The position numbers and the translations under genes are program-made. Source: Oscillospiraceae bacterium (lineage in GTDB: Bacteria; Bacillota; Clostridia; Oscillospirales; Oscillospiraceae). From it: a stretch of DNA of 23,859 nt. This document shows positions 8,202-16,219 of the stretch, one piece after another. The notes beneath the pieces were generated by a model. It ran no database searches, was not told the DNA's origin, and saw only the letters and a list, made by a program, of their open reading frames with translations. How positions within the stretch are numbered: the first letter of the stretch is position 1; every line of letters starts with the position of its first letter. The DNA is taken from NCBI GenBank assembly GCA_020025675.1, contig JAHHRS010000035.1, forward strand, positions 1-23,859, in the 5' to 3' direction.

Positions 8202-9023
8202 ATGGCTTATACATATGAATATTTTAAGAAAAGCGCTGATTACCTGAAAGAAAAAATAGATTTCGTCCCTGAAATCGCTATCGTTTTAGGCTCCTGTCTC
8301 GGACCTTTTTCTCAGGAAATTGAAAACCCCGTAGTTATTGACTACGCCGATATTCCGAATTTCCTTGTATCTACCGTTTCTTCCCATGCAGGAAAGCTTA
8401 TCTTCGGTACGGTTTGCGGAAAGAAAGTAGTGTGTATGTCCGGCCGTTTCCACTCCTATGAGGGATATGATTTTGAACAGCTTGTAATACCTGTCCGTGT
8501 TCTGAAGCTTCTTGGCGTTAAAACCCTTATCCTTACAAATGCTGCCGGCGCTGTAAACACTAGCTATCACCCCGGAGATATTATGCTTATTTCCGACCAT
8601 ATAAAGCTCAACGGGGCAAGCCCCCTTAGAGGACCAAATGTTGAAGAATTCGGCCCCCGCTTTTTTGACATATCAAAAATGTACACTCCCCAGCTTCGTG
8701 AAACGGCAATGCGCTGCGCCGAGGGGACAGGGCTTACAGTCCATGAGGGCGTATATATGTTCTTCACAGGCCCCCAGTTTGAGACTCCGGCAGAAATCAG
8801 AGCTGCCCGTATTCTGGGAGCTGATGCCGTGGGTATGTCAACCGTAACAGAGGCTCTTACCGCCGCACACTGCGGAATGCCGCTGCTTGCCGTGTCAGTT
8901 ATGACCAATATGGCAGCCGGTGTTTTAAATCGTCCTCTTACCAGTGAGGAAGTGGATGAGACCGCAAAAACCATAGAGCAGCGGTTCAGCGATTATATGA
9001 AGAAAATAGTTGCAGCTCTCTGA
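8202..9023 (+). CDS. punA: Purine nucleoside phosphorylase (trimeric, PNP/PunA type)
   Basis: Catalyses phosphorolysis of purine (deoxy)nucleosides to free base and (deoxy)ribose 1-phosphate in the cytoplasm. The 273-residue length fits the trimeric class. Visible active-site parts: phosphate-loop S31 in LGSCLG, H62 in SHAG, R82/H84/Y86 in GRFHSYEGY, base-binding E194 in GPQFETPAE, M212/S213 in VGMSTV and N236 in TNMAAG. The phosphate loop usually reads GSGLG; here the middle Gly is Cys32. Start is ATG 8202, with GGAGG (8188-8192) nine bases upstream. It precedes the nucleoside ABC importer, so imported nucleosides are probably its substrate. Inosine/guanosine is the usual preference of the class. 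Confidence 0.93.
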   Translation: MAYTYEYFKKSADYLKEKIDFVPEIAIVLGSCLGPFSQEIENPVVIDYADIPNFLVSTVSSHAGKLIFGTVCGKKVVCMSGRFHSYEGYDFEQLVIPVRVLKLLGVKTLILTNAAGAVNTSYHPGDIMLISDHIKLNGASPLRGPNVEEFGPRFFDISKMYTPQLRETAMRCAEGTGLTVHEGVYMFFTGPQFETPAEIRAARILGADAVGMSTVTEALTAAHCGMPLLAVSVMTNMAAGVLNRPLTSEEVDETAKTIEQRFSDYMKKIVAAL

Positions 9024-9297
9024 GAGCACTGACTTCTGTAAGGAAGGAAAAACAGAATTAAGCTGCTTTATAAGCTGCCACATAATCTCGCCGAAAAAGG
9101 ATAATTCCTAACTTTGGGCAGATTAAAAATCTTGTATCGAGCTAAGAAAACTTTGGAAAAGTTTAATATTAAAAAATAAAACATATAAACTCACAAATCC
9201 TGCAAGTCGGGGAGTATGACATTTTTGTACACTTTATTTTAAAATTTTACATTTAGAACCGCTTTTCCTGTCAAAACGGCGAAATAACAGAATGACG
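9024..9297. other. Intergenic stretch between phosphorylase and nucleoside importer
   Basis: About 270 AT-rich bases. No strong terminator follows the phosphorylase gene (only a weak TTCTGT/ACAGAA hairpin near 9033-9057), so some read-through into the importer is possible. I looked for a purine riboswitch because of the context; the conserved loop sequences are missing. Confidence 0.4.
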
Positions 9298-9325
9298 TTG
9301 ACAAAAGACAGACACTCTATATAAT
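9298..9325 (+). promoter_or_regulatory. Promoter of the nucleoside importer operon
   Basis: TTGACA (9298-9303), a 16-base spacer and TATAAT (9320-9325), both perfect hexamers. The leader is about 100 bases long and ends at a GGAGG site (9418-9422). Confidence 0.75.
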
Positions 9326-9432
9326 AGATGTCGAAAGAAGGAAAAAAGATGATACTTTTTTCTTATGAAATCTCCGTTGCAGTCTAATGCTGTGAGGGGA
9401 ATAAACAACTGAACTATGGAGGAAAAAACCAC

Positions 9433-10539
9433 ATGAAGAAAGCTCTTGCACTTCTCCTGGCACTGGTAATGTGCCTTGGCGTTCTTGCCGGTTGCGGCGA
9501 GAAAACTCCCGAAACCAATACCGCACCCGAAGCAAATGCCGAAGGTGAAGCAAAGAACGAAGGTGCTGAAAGTGAAGCTCCTGCGCTTCCCGGCGAAGGA
9601 AAGAAGGTCGCCCTTGTCTGCGACAAGGTGGGTACTCAGGTTTTCCTGAACATGATGGTAAAGGCTCTTAATGAAGCTGCCGAGAAGTACGGTTTCGAGC
9701 CTACTGTTGCCGAGTGTGCTGACAGTGCTGCTTTTGAGGATAATATGCGCGCTCTTGTTGCAGAGGGTTATGACCTTATTATCGGCGGTGGCTGGAACGC
9801 AGGCGATGCTATCAACAAGGTAGCTACCGAGTATCCTGATGCAAGCAACTATGTCCTTATCGACTCTGAGGTTGAGGCTGAAAATGTAAAGTGCATTTCC
9901 TACCGTGAGCAGGAAGGCGCTTACCTCATCGGTCAGATAGCCGCCCTTGTTACTGACGGCGAAAGCCATACCTATGGCGCTGTTCACGTCTTTGAAGGCC
10001 CCGGTTCATGGAAATGGCGCTACGGCTTCATGGAAGGTGTTCTGTCTCAGGACCCCGAGGCAAAGTTCGTGTTTAACTATGTAAACTCCTTTACTGATCC
10101 TGCAAAGGCCAAGGAGCTTGCTATACAGCAGTTTGAGCAGGGCTGCCTGTTCGTTAACTCCGCTGCTGCCGGCGGCGACTCCGGTACTTTTGAGGCTGCA
10201 AAAGAAAAGGGCTTCTACACCTCCGGACAGGATATTGACCTGACCGATCCTGAGAACCCCTACATCGTCACTTCTCAGATTAAAGACTCTTACTACACCG
10301 TTTGGAATTTGATGGATGAGTTCTTCAGCGACCGCTGGACTACCGAGGATTCTACGTGGGGTATTGCCGAGAACACTATCGGCGCTGTCTATGTAACTCA
10401 CGAGAGCAAGAATCCTGTCAATGAGCGTCTGTCCGAGGAGGACCTTGCTATTGTTAAGCAGTCAGCCGAGGATATCCGCAGCGGTAAGCTGGACCTCATT
10501 AATATGCCTACTGAGGAAGAATATAACGCCGCTAAGTGA
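9433..10539 (+). CDS. BMP-family nucleoside-binding lipoprotein (PnrA/BmpA/NupN-like)
   Basis: Substrate-binding lipoprotein of an ABC importer, 368 residues, anchored on the outer face of the membrane. It has a signal peptide with lipobox LAGC (acylated Cys21), then an acidic, low-complexity linker rich in Glu, Ala and Asn to about residue 55, then the BMP domain starting KVALVCDKVG. Motifs such as IIGGGWNAGDAINKVA and VLIDSEVEAENV are typical of PnrA-like proteins, which bind purine nucleosides. GGAGG lies 10 bases before ATG 9433. Strong promoter and biased codons indicate high expression. A hairpin after the stop separates it from the ATPase gene, as expected when binding protein is made in excess. 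Confidence 0.92.
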   Translation: MKKALALLLALVMCLGVLAGCGEKTPETNTAPEANAEGEAKNEGAESEAPALPGEGKKVALVCDKVGTQVFLNMMVKALNEAAEKYGFEPTVAECADSAAFEDNMRALVAEGYDLIIGGGWNAGDAINKVATEYPDASNYVLIDSEVEAENVKCISYREQEGAYLIGQIAALVTDGESHTYGAVHVFEGPGSWKWRYGFMEGVLSQDPEAKFVFNYVNSFTDPAKAKELAIQQFEQGCLFVNSAAAGGDSGTFEAAKEKGFYTSGQDIDLTDPENPYIVTSQIKDSYYTVWNLMDEFFSDRWTTEDSTWGIAENTIGAVYVTHESKNPVNERLSEEDLAIVKQSAEDIRSGKLDLINMPTEEEYNAAK

Positions 10540-10580
10540 TAGCGAGTCTGTTAAATCTCCCAAAAGTGAGTGAATTATCC

Positions 10581-10620
10581 GAACAGACGGGAAGAATACG
10601 CATCTTCCCGTCTGTTCTTT
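10581..10620 (+). terminator. Terminator or processing hairpin after the binding-protein gene
   Basis: A 15-bp stem GAACAGACGGGAAGA (10581-10595) with TCTTCCCGTCTGTTC (10603-10617), then only TTT before GTG. The short T tract suggests partial termination with read-through into the ATPase gene, and no separate promoter is obvious before it. Confidence 0.7.
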
Positions 10621-10688
10621 GTGTATAAGCCAGACTCCGGCTTCCGCTGGAAGCCATTACTTTATGCAGAAAAGGCAGGTGTTTCGGT

Positions 10689-12212
10689 TTGCTGCTTGAA
10701 ATGAAGCATATAACCAAAGTCTATGGAAATCTGTACGCTAATGATGACGTACATTTAAGCCTTAATCAGGGCGAAATTCTGGCGGTAATCGGCGAAAACG
10801 GCGCAGGTAAATCTACACTTATGAAAATCCTCTATGGCCTTGAACAGCCAACAGAGGGAGAAATCTATATTAACGGACAGCTTCAGCGCTTCCGTTCTCC
10901 CCATGACGCCATGGCTAAAAAAATAGGCATGGTGCAGCAGCATTTTATGCTCTTTAAGACCTGCACTGTGGCGGAGAACATTGTCTATGGCAGTGAACCA
11001 AGAAAGAAAAAAATCTTCTTTGACAGAGAAAAAGCAGTTAAAATTACAGAAGAGCTGTGCGAAAAGTACGGCCTATACATCGACCCCAGGCGTATAGTGG
11101 GGGATTGCCCTGTGGGACTTCAGCAGAGAGTTGAAATTCTGAAGGTGCTGTATCAGAATGCGGACATCATTATTTTTGATGAGCCTTCTGCGGTGCTGAC
11201 ACCTCAGGAGGTTCACGAGCTTTTAAATACAATGAAAAAACTGGCGGGTATGGGTAAGAGCATAATCATCATAACCCATAAACTCCATGAAGTCATGGAG
11301 GTGGCTGACCGTGTCATGGTAATGAGACAGGGTAAATACGTCACCGAAATGAACAAGAAGGACACAAATATTGAGGAAATGTCCTATCTTATGGTTGGAC
11401 GGAGAATAGTAACTACAAAGGTTGAGCCACAGGAGACAACCGGAGTTGTGCTTGATATTGATAATCTTGTCCTAAACAGCGGCGAGGGGAAAAATATTCT
11501 GGACGGCTTCAATATGCACGTTGATGCAGGCGAGATAGTAGGTGTTGCCGGTGTATCAGGTAACGGACAGCCGGAGCTTATCCAGTGCATTACCGGTCTT
11601 ATGAAGCCCACCTCAGGCAGAATAAGCCTTGCGGGAGAAGATATTACCGGCAAGACAGTGGGCGAAATCAGAGAAGCAGGCTGTGCCTGTATCCCTGAGG
11701 ACCGCTATCTCTGGGGCTGCGCCACTCAGGCAACACTGGTTGAAACAGCCGTTATGGCGCATCAGTACAAGCCGGAGCTTAGCCGCAGGGGTCTTATAAA
11801 TGTCAGAAACATGCAGAAGTTTACCAATAAGCTGCTGAATGATTATGACGTAAGACACAGCGGCCTTTCGCAGAAAGCGGGAGAGCTTTCCGGCGGTAAT
11901 ATCCAGAAGCTCATAGTGGCAAGAGAGATTGAGCAGAATTCCACTCTGCTTATTGCAGCTGAGCCTACAAGAGGTGTTGATATTGGCGCTATGGAATTTA
12001 TCCACAACCGCCTGCTTGAAAAGCGGAAAAAGGGTGATGCCGTTCTTCTTATCTCCTCTGAGCTTACGGAAATTATGAGTCTTTCCGACAGAATCTATGT
12101 TATATATAACGGCAAGGCTGCGGGAGAATTTACCCGCGCTGAAGCCACCGAGGAAAAGCTCGGTATTCTTATGATGGGAGGTACGCTCAATGAAGAAAGT
12201 AAAAATGTCTGA
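10689..12212 (+). CDS. Nucleoside ABC importer ATPase with two NBDs (NupO-like)
   Basis: Sugar/nucleoside-type ATPase of 507 residues with tandem nucleotide-binding domains. NBD1 has Walker A GENGAGKST (35-43) and Walker B FDEPSAVLTP, but its signature reads CPVGLQQRVEI where the family usually has LSVG. NBD2 has the family-typical degenerate Walker A GVSGNGQPEL, an intact LSGGNIQK signature and AAEPTRGVD. Start taken at TTG 10689 (AGGTG 8 bases upstream), which gives the usual LLEMKHITK beginning; ATG 10701 is an alternative with a poor ribosome site. It overlaps the first permease by 23 bases. It powers uptake of the nucleoside captured by the lipoprotein. Confidence 0.92.
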   Translation: MLLEMKHITKVYGNLYANDDVHLSLNQGEILAVIGENGAGKSTLMKILYGLEQPTEGEIYINGQLQRFRSPHDAMAKKIGMVQQHFMLFKTCTVAENIVYGSEPRKKKIFFDREKAVKITEELCEKYGLYIDPRRIVGDCPVGLQQRVEILKVLYQNADIIIFDEPSAVLTPQEVHELLNTMKKLAGMGKSIIIITHKLHEVMEVADRVMVMRQGKYVTEMNKKDTNIEEMSYLMVGRRIVTTKVEPQETTGVVLDIDNLVLNSGEGKNILDGFNMHVDAGEIVGVAGVSGNGQPELIQCITGLMKPTSGRISLAGEDITGKTVGEIREAGCACIPEDRYLWGCATQATLVETAVMAHQYKPELSRRGLINVRNMQKFTNKLLNDYDVRHSGLSQKAGELSGGNIQKLIVAREIEQNSTLLIAAEPTRGVDIGAMEFIHNRLLEKRKKGDAVLLISSELTEIMSLSDRIYVIYNGKAAGEFTRAEATEEKLGILMMGGTLNEESKNV

Positions 12213-13317
12213 AAATAAGCTGGCCTCCTCATTGTTGCGTGGCCTTAAAGCTCTTCGCCAGCCGGCACTTGCAACCGTATTCGGCCTCTTTGTGGGCGCT
12301 CTGGTTATACTTGCGTGCGGAGAAAGCCCGTTCCCCGTATACAAAGAGATGTTTACAAAATCATTTATCCAGCCCTTCTACCTGTTTTCCACCCTTACAA
12401 GAGCAACTCCCATAATAATCTGCGCTATGGCTACCGCAATGGCATGGCGTGCAGGCTATATAAACATAGGTGTTGAGGGGCAGATGATAGCAGGTTCCTT
12501 TGCGGCTACTGCTGCCGCACTTTATATTCCCGGCCCTCCGGTGCTGGTGGCAATACTGGCATGGCTTATAGGTATGATCGTGGGTGCCCTTTATGCACTT
12601 ATTCCTGCCATACTCAACTGGAAGTATCAGGTAACAATGGTTATAACCACACTTATGCTTAACTATGTTGCAAACTATATCACAAGTTATTTTGTTACCT
12701 ATCCCCTCAAAGACCCCTCCGGCGACGGGCTTTCACTTCAGACTGTGCAGCTCAGCAAGGAAATGTGGCTGCCCCGCCTTTCCACTACATCTACCTTTAA
12801 CGCCGGATTTATAGTGGCCATTGCGGTGGTGGTATTTATGCTGTTCATTACAAAACGTACTGTTTTCGGATATGAGTCAAAAATGGGCGGCTTTAACCCA
12901 TCATTTGCCCGTTATGGCGGCGCAAAGCAGGTAAAGGTCATGCTTGTAACAATGGCTCTGTCCGGTGCAATTGCCTCTCTCGGCGGTATGACCGAGGTCT
13001 TTGGACTTAAATACCGTTTTGCAGACGGTATGCTTACCACCCCCAGCTATGCCTGGACAGGCCTTATGGCCGCTCTTATTGCCGACCTTAATCCCGTTGG
13101 AATGCTGGTGGTGTCTATTTTCCTTTCCGGCCTTCAGATAGGCGGCAGCGCAATTCAGCGCTCAATGGGAATTCCTCTGGAAATTGCCACGATTATTCAG
13201 TGCTGTATAACACTTTTCGTTTCAGTGAAGCTGGTTATCCGCTTTAAAAAGCACAAAAAGGGGAATAAATCCGGAATTGTTTCGAGCCAAGAGGGAAAGG
13301 AGGTAAGTGAAGCATGA
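12190..13317 (+). CDS. Nucleoside ABC importer permease 1 (NupP-like)
   Basis: Inner-membrane permease of the BPD_transp_2 (RbsC-like) family, 375 residues with eight or more helices. Recognisable parts are the first helix TVFGLFVGALVILACG, the segment ATAMAWRAGYINIGVEGQM typical of BMP-type permeases, and the cytoplasmic loop SFARYGGAKQVKVMLVTMAL that contacts the ATPase. GGGAGGT sits 7 bases before ATG 12190, inside the ATPase gene. The stop overlaps the second permease as ATGA. The tail is basic and hydrophilic (KKHKKGNKSG). It pairs with the next gene as a heterodimeric channel. Confidence 0.92.
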   Translation: MKKVKMSENKLASSLLRGLKALRQPALATVFGLFVGALVILACGESPFPVYKEMFTKSFIQPFYLFSTLTRATPIIICAMATAMAWRAGYINIGVEGQMIAGSFAATAAALYIPGPPVLVAILAWLIGMIVGALYALIPAILNWKYQVTMVITTLMLNYVANYITSYFVTYPLKDPSGDGLSLQTVQLSKEMWLPRLSTTSTFNAGFIVAIAVVVFMLFITKRTVFGYESKMGGFNPSFARYGGAKQVKVMLVTMALSGAIASLGGMTEVFGLKYRFADGMLTTPSYAWTGLMAALIADLNPVGMLVVSIFLSGLQIGGSAIQRSMGIPLEIATIIQCCITLFVSVKLVIRFKKHKKGNKSGIVSSQEGKEVSEA

Positions 13318-14231
13318 ACAGCGCTTATATTGCCTCTATTCTTAACTCCACTCTCCGCTCCACTACACCTATACTTCTTGCAGCTCTGGGAAGTGCCATA
13401 TGCAGCCGTGTAGGCGTTTTTAACATCGCTCTTGAAGCTCAGATGCTTATCGGCTCGTTCTTCTCCATAGTTGTAAACTACTTTACCGGCAGTGTTTTGC
13501 TGTCTGTTATGGCGGGTATGCTTGCAGGTTCTCTGGTAGGCCTTATTGTTGCAATTCTTCAGGTTAAATATAAGGCTGCCGATATGGTAATCGGTACATC
13601 CCTTAACCTCCTTGTAAATGGTGCCACAAGCTTCCTGCTCTACCTTATTTTCGGCCTGAGAGGAAGGCTTGTTGATAACAGGCTTGTTTCTCTCAGCAAA
13701 ATAAATCTGCCCCTTATAAAGGATATTCCTTTCCTTGGAAGAGTTCTGGAAAACCTCACCATAATAGACTATCTTGCCTATGTTATTGCCATACTCCTCT
13801 TTATCTACCTGTTTAAAACCGTTTCCGGTTTCCGCACACTGTCTGTGGGCATTAGTAAAGAGGCAGCAGAAAGTCTGGGTACTAAGGGAACAAGGGTGCA
13901 GATGCGTATGGTTGTGCTTTCCGGCGCACTCTGCGGCTTGGGCGGTACCGTGCTGAGTATGGGTCAGGTCACCATGTTTACCGAAAACATGACTTCCGGC
14001 CGTGGCTTTATCGCAATGGCAGCTGCAAGCCTGGGACAGAACCACCCAATTATAACCATTGTGTCAAGCCTGTTCTTTGGCTTGTGTCAGGGTATCGGCC
14101 TTGCACTGCAAAATGTTATTAAGAGCCAGCTTACAATGACATTGCCTTATATCGCAACCATTGTTGCTCTTGTTGTGTTCAGCCGCAGAAGTATGAAAAG
14201 CAAAAAAGCTGCGAAATTAGAAAAAATGTAA
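13314..14231 (+). CDS. Nucleoside ABC importer permease 2 (NupQ-like)
   Basis: Second BPD_transp_2 permease, 305 residues, the shorter partner as usual in the family. It opens with STLRSTTPILLAALGSAICS and VFNIALEAQMLIGSF, the counterpart of the GYINIGVEGQ motif in permease 1, and has the coupling loop EAAESLGTKGTRVQMRMVVL. The basic C-terminus is SRRSMKSKKAAKLEKM. Starts at ATG 13314 inside the previous gene (ATGA overlap). Last gene of the operon; a long imperfect hairpin follows. Confidence 0.92.
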   Translation: MNSAYIASILNSTLRSTTPILLAALGSAICSRVGVFNIALEAQMLIGSFFSIVVNYFTGSVLLSVMAGMLAGSLVGLIVAILQVKYKAADMVIGTSLNLLVNGATSFLLYLIFGLRGRLVDNRLVSLSKINLPLIKDIPFLGRVLENLTIIDYLAYVIAILLFIYLFKTVSGFRTLSVGISKEAAESLGTKGTRVQMRMVVLSGALCGLGGTVLSMGQVTMFTENMTSGRGFIAMAAASLGQNHPIITIVSSLFFGLCQGIGLALQNVIKSQLTMTLPYIATIVALVVFSRRSMKSKKAAKLEKM

Positions 14232-14258
14232 CTTCACCTTAAAATACCGCTTCGTTTT

Positions 14259-14325
14259 GAACTGCACCGTCTATGTCGGATAGTATATCATACTCTCTGA
14301 CAGAGGGGATGCAGTTCATTCTTTA
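14259..14325 (+). terminator. Long hairpin ending the nucleoside importer operon
   Basis: GAACTGCA (14259-14266) pairs with TGCAGTTC (14310-14317). Most of the bases between also pair (AGTA/TACT, TGTC/GACA and neighbours), giving a nearly 60-base stem with small bulges. The tail ATTCTTTAC is only moderately T-rich, so it may act as a terminator, an RNA-stabilising 3' structure, or both. Confidence 0.55.
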
Positions 14326-14438
14326 CAAATGTTTTTAAATAGGGATACTTTACAAGTGGCCTTACTTGAATTATAATGAATTAAACAGAAATCCACCGAA
14401 TTTAAACGAAATTGCAACGTTAGGTGAGAAAAACAACC
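14326..14438. other. Intergenic AT-rich stretch before the tRNA-like remnant
   Basis: No gene or hairpin seen. I searched it for the 5' half of the tRNA-like sequence that follows (it should contain a TGCGGAA acceptor strand and a D-arm) and found neither. Confidence 0.4.
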
Positions 14439-14439
14439 T

Positions 14440-14480
14440 TTAACTCGCAGGTCGTTGGTTCAGACCCTTTTCCGCAACCA
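14440..14480 (+). pseudogene. Probable 3' fragment of a tRNA gene
   Basis: The stretch reads like the 3' half of a tRNA: CGCAG possibly from the anticodon stem, AGGTC as variable loop, GTTGGTTCAGAC resembling the T-arm, then TTCCGCAACCA, which ends in an encoded CCA. A strong terminator follows two bases later, as is common after clostridial tRNA genes. However, the 5' half is absent and the 3' T-stem strand (CCTTT) does not pair with GTTGG. It is therefore not a working tRNA. A leftover from integration at a tRNA 3' end, or decay after a rearrangement, are the likely explanations. Confidence 0.45.
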
Positions 14481-14482
14481 CT

Positions 14483-14517
14483 AAAAACCTGATTTCGCAA
14501 GAAATCGGGTTTTTCTT
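14483..14517 (+). terminator. Terminator after the tRNA-like fragment
   Basis: AAAAACCTGATTTC (14483-14496), GCAA loop, GAAATCGGGTTTTT (14501-14514), and a continuing T-rich tail. One G-T pair; otherwise a perfect stem. Confidence 0.85.
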
Positions 14518-14533
14518 TTACACGGTCTCAGCA

Positions 14534-14562
14534 TTGACAGTGCAAGGTTTTTCCGCTAAAAA
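14534..14562 (+). promoter_or_regulatory. Possible promoter of the MATE gene
   Basis: TTGACA (14534-14539), a 17-base spacer and a weak -10 TAAAAA (14557-14562). The predicted transcript would have a leader of only about 15 bases, starting just before AGGAGG (14572-14577). Confidence 0.35.
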
Positions 14563-14584
14563 AATATTATCAGGAGGTAATTTC

Positions 14585-15961
14585 GTGACACGCAGTAATC
14601 TTTCTTCCCAGAATATTACCGAGGGCATAATCTGGAAACAGCTTTTATCTTTTTTCTTTCCCATTCTGCTGGGCACATTTTTTCAGCAGATGTACAATAC
14701 CGTGGACACCATTATAGTGGGACGGGCTGTGGGTACTCAGGCACTGGCCGCAGTTGGTGCCACCTCTGCACTTATAAATCTTGTAAGCGGATTTTTTATG
14801 GGCCTGAGCACAGGCGTTACAGTCATTGTTTCACAGACCTACGGTGCCCGTGATGAAGAGGGTGTTTCCCGTGCTGTTCACACCGGTATGGCGCTGTCTT
14901 TGGTGCTTGGCGTTATCATCATTTTAATCGGTGTTCTGGGCGGCCCGTGGATTCTGCGTCTGACCAAAACTCCGGAAAGCTGCTATGCCGATGCTGTTCT
15001 TTATACTCATATTTATTTTTCAGGTTCAGTCGCCTTTATGGTTTATAATATGGGAGCCAGTATTCTGAGAGCTTTGGGCGATTCCACACGTCCCACAATA
15101 TTCCTGATTATAGCCTGTCTGGTAAACATCATTATGGACATTGTATGTGTAGTGTGGTTCAAAATGGGCATTGCCGGTGCTGCTATTGCAACAGTTTTCT
15201 CCCAGTGCGTCAGTGCTGTTCTGGTTGTTATAACCATGATGAAGCAGCCCGATGAGGCAAAACTGAGATTAAAGGACCTTAAAATCCATGGCAGACTTCT
15301 GCGCCGAGTCCTTACAATCGGTATTCCCGGGGGACTCCAGTTTATTACCTTTGACCTTTCAAATCTTCTGATTCAGTCCAGTGTCAATTCCTTTGGCGAA
15401 ACTACCATTGCGGCATGGACGGCATATCAGAAAACTGATGCTCTCAGCTGGATGATTCTCAATTCATTCGGAATAGCGGCTACCACATTTGTGGGACAAA
15501 ACTACGGTGCTCAGAAGTACGACCGTATCCGCCGCAGCGTCTGGACCTGCATTGGTATGAATGTAGCTGCGGTAGTTGTTACAAGCGGCATTATTCTCCT
15601 GTTCCGCAGACAAATTCTCGGTATTTATACCACCGATTTAAATGTAATAGAGACAGGCGCTCAGGTAATGATGTGGATTATTCCCTTTAATGTCACTTTC
15701 TGCGCTGTGGAAGTTTTTGCAGGGGCAATGCGTGGAACAGGATATACCATAGTTCCAACTATTGTAAATATGCTGTGCGTCTGCGTTTTCAGAATATTAT
15801 GGGTCTGGTTTGTGGTTTCACGCTGGCACATTTTGAGTGTACTTTCCATGGCCTACCCTGTAAGCTGGATTCTGGCGCTGATTTTCTTTTCTATAATCTA
15901 CTTCCGCGGCAAATGGCTTAGTAAGCCCATTGAAACGGGCGATGCTATTTATGCAGACTGA
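14585..15961 (+). CDS. MATE-family multidrug/metabolite efflux transporter
   Basis: Twelve-helix inner-membrane antiporter of 458 residues, full length for the MATE family, exporting cationic drugs or metabolites using Na+ or H+. The N-terminus has the family pattern FFPILLGTFFQQMYNTVDTI followed by VGRAVGTQALAAVGAT. The repeat in the second half is seen at FITFDLSNLLIQSSVNSFG and GIAATTFVGQNYGAQ. Start chosen at GTG 14585, seven bases after AGGAGG (14572-14577). The longer frame from TTG 14534 begins on the promoter's -35 box. Single gene with no clear terminator after it. Substrate unknown; its position before the reductase/transporter cluster may or may not be meaningful. Confidence 0.92.
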   Translation: MTRSNLSSQNITEGIIWKQLLSFFFPILLGTFFQQMYNTVDTIIVGRAVGTQALAAVGATSALINLVSGFFMGLSTGVTVIVSQTYGARDEEGVSRAVHTGMALSLVLGVIIILIGVLGGPWILRLTKTPESCYADAVLYTHIYFSGSVAFMVYNMGASILRALGDSTRPTIFLIIACLVNIIMDIVCVVWFKMGIAGAAIATVFSQCVSAVLVVITMMKQPDEAKLRLKDLKIHGRLLRRVLTIGIPGGLQFITFDLSNLLIQSSVNSFGETTIAAWTAYQKTDALSWMILNSFGIAATTFVGQNYGAQKYDRIRRSVWTCIGMNVAAVVVTSGIILLFRRQILGIYTTDLNVIETGAQVMMWIIPFNVTFCAVEVFAGAMRGTGYTIVPTIVNMLCVCVFRILWVWFVVSRWHILSVLSMAYPVSWILALIFFSIIYFRGKWLSKPIETGDAIYAD

Positions 15962-16033
15962 GTTTAAAGATGTAATCAGGAAAAATAACAGGCAGCAGTT
16001 CAATAAATGGGAAAGGCAAACTTTTGGCAATTG

Positions 16034-16061
16034 TTGACTTTGAATTAAAAAGCTGTATAAT
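16034..16061 (+). promoter_or_regulatory. Promoter of the first ketopantoate-reductase-like gene
   Basis: TTGACT (16034-16039), a 16-base spacer and TATAAT (16056-16061), leaving a leader of about 150 bases. A second TTGACA (16168-16173) closer to the gene has only a poor -10 (TATGAA at 19 bases, or TGATAT). Confidence 0.5.
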
Positions 16062-16219
16062 TTAAACACCAAAGGTATAAACCCACTGATAGATATGCAA
16101 TAATTGATGGTTATGTATATATTGCACTTAATTATACGCAAATACTTGAAAAGATAAATGCACAGAGTTGACAATACCTTAATTCGTAATGATATGAAAA
16201 ATAAAAGGAGTATTAAATT

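Noticed and set aside
9024..9297. Possible purine riboswitch before the nucleoside importer
   Set aside because: The context is right and ATATAAACTCA looks vaguely suitable, but the conserved TTTCTACC and CCTGAC-type loops are missing, and the importer promoter lies downstream of it.
9271..9987. Minus-strand open frame of 238 codons opposite the binding-protein gene
   Set aside because: It is antisense to a clear BMP lipoprotein and has no recognisable protein features; it is a shadow of biased codons.
13197..14045. Minus-strand open frame of 282 codons opposite the second permease
   Set aside because: Antisense to an obvious permease; rich in Cys, His, Lys and Asn as expected of a complement frame.
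14534..14584. N-terminal extension of the MATE protein from TTG 14534
   Set aside because: It includes a TTGACA element and the AGGAGG site that serves GTG 14585.
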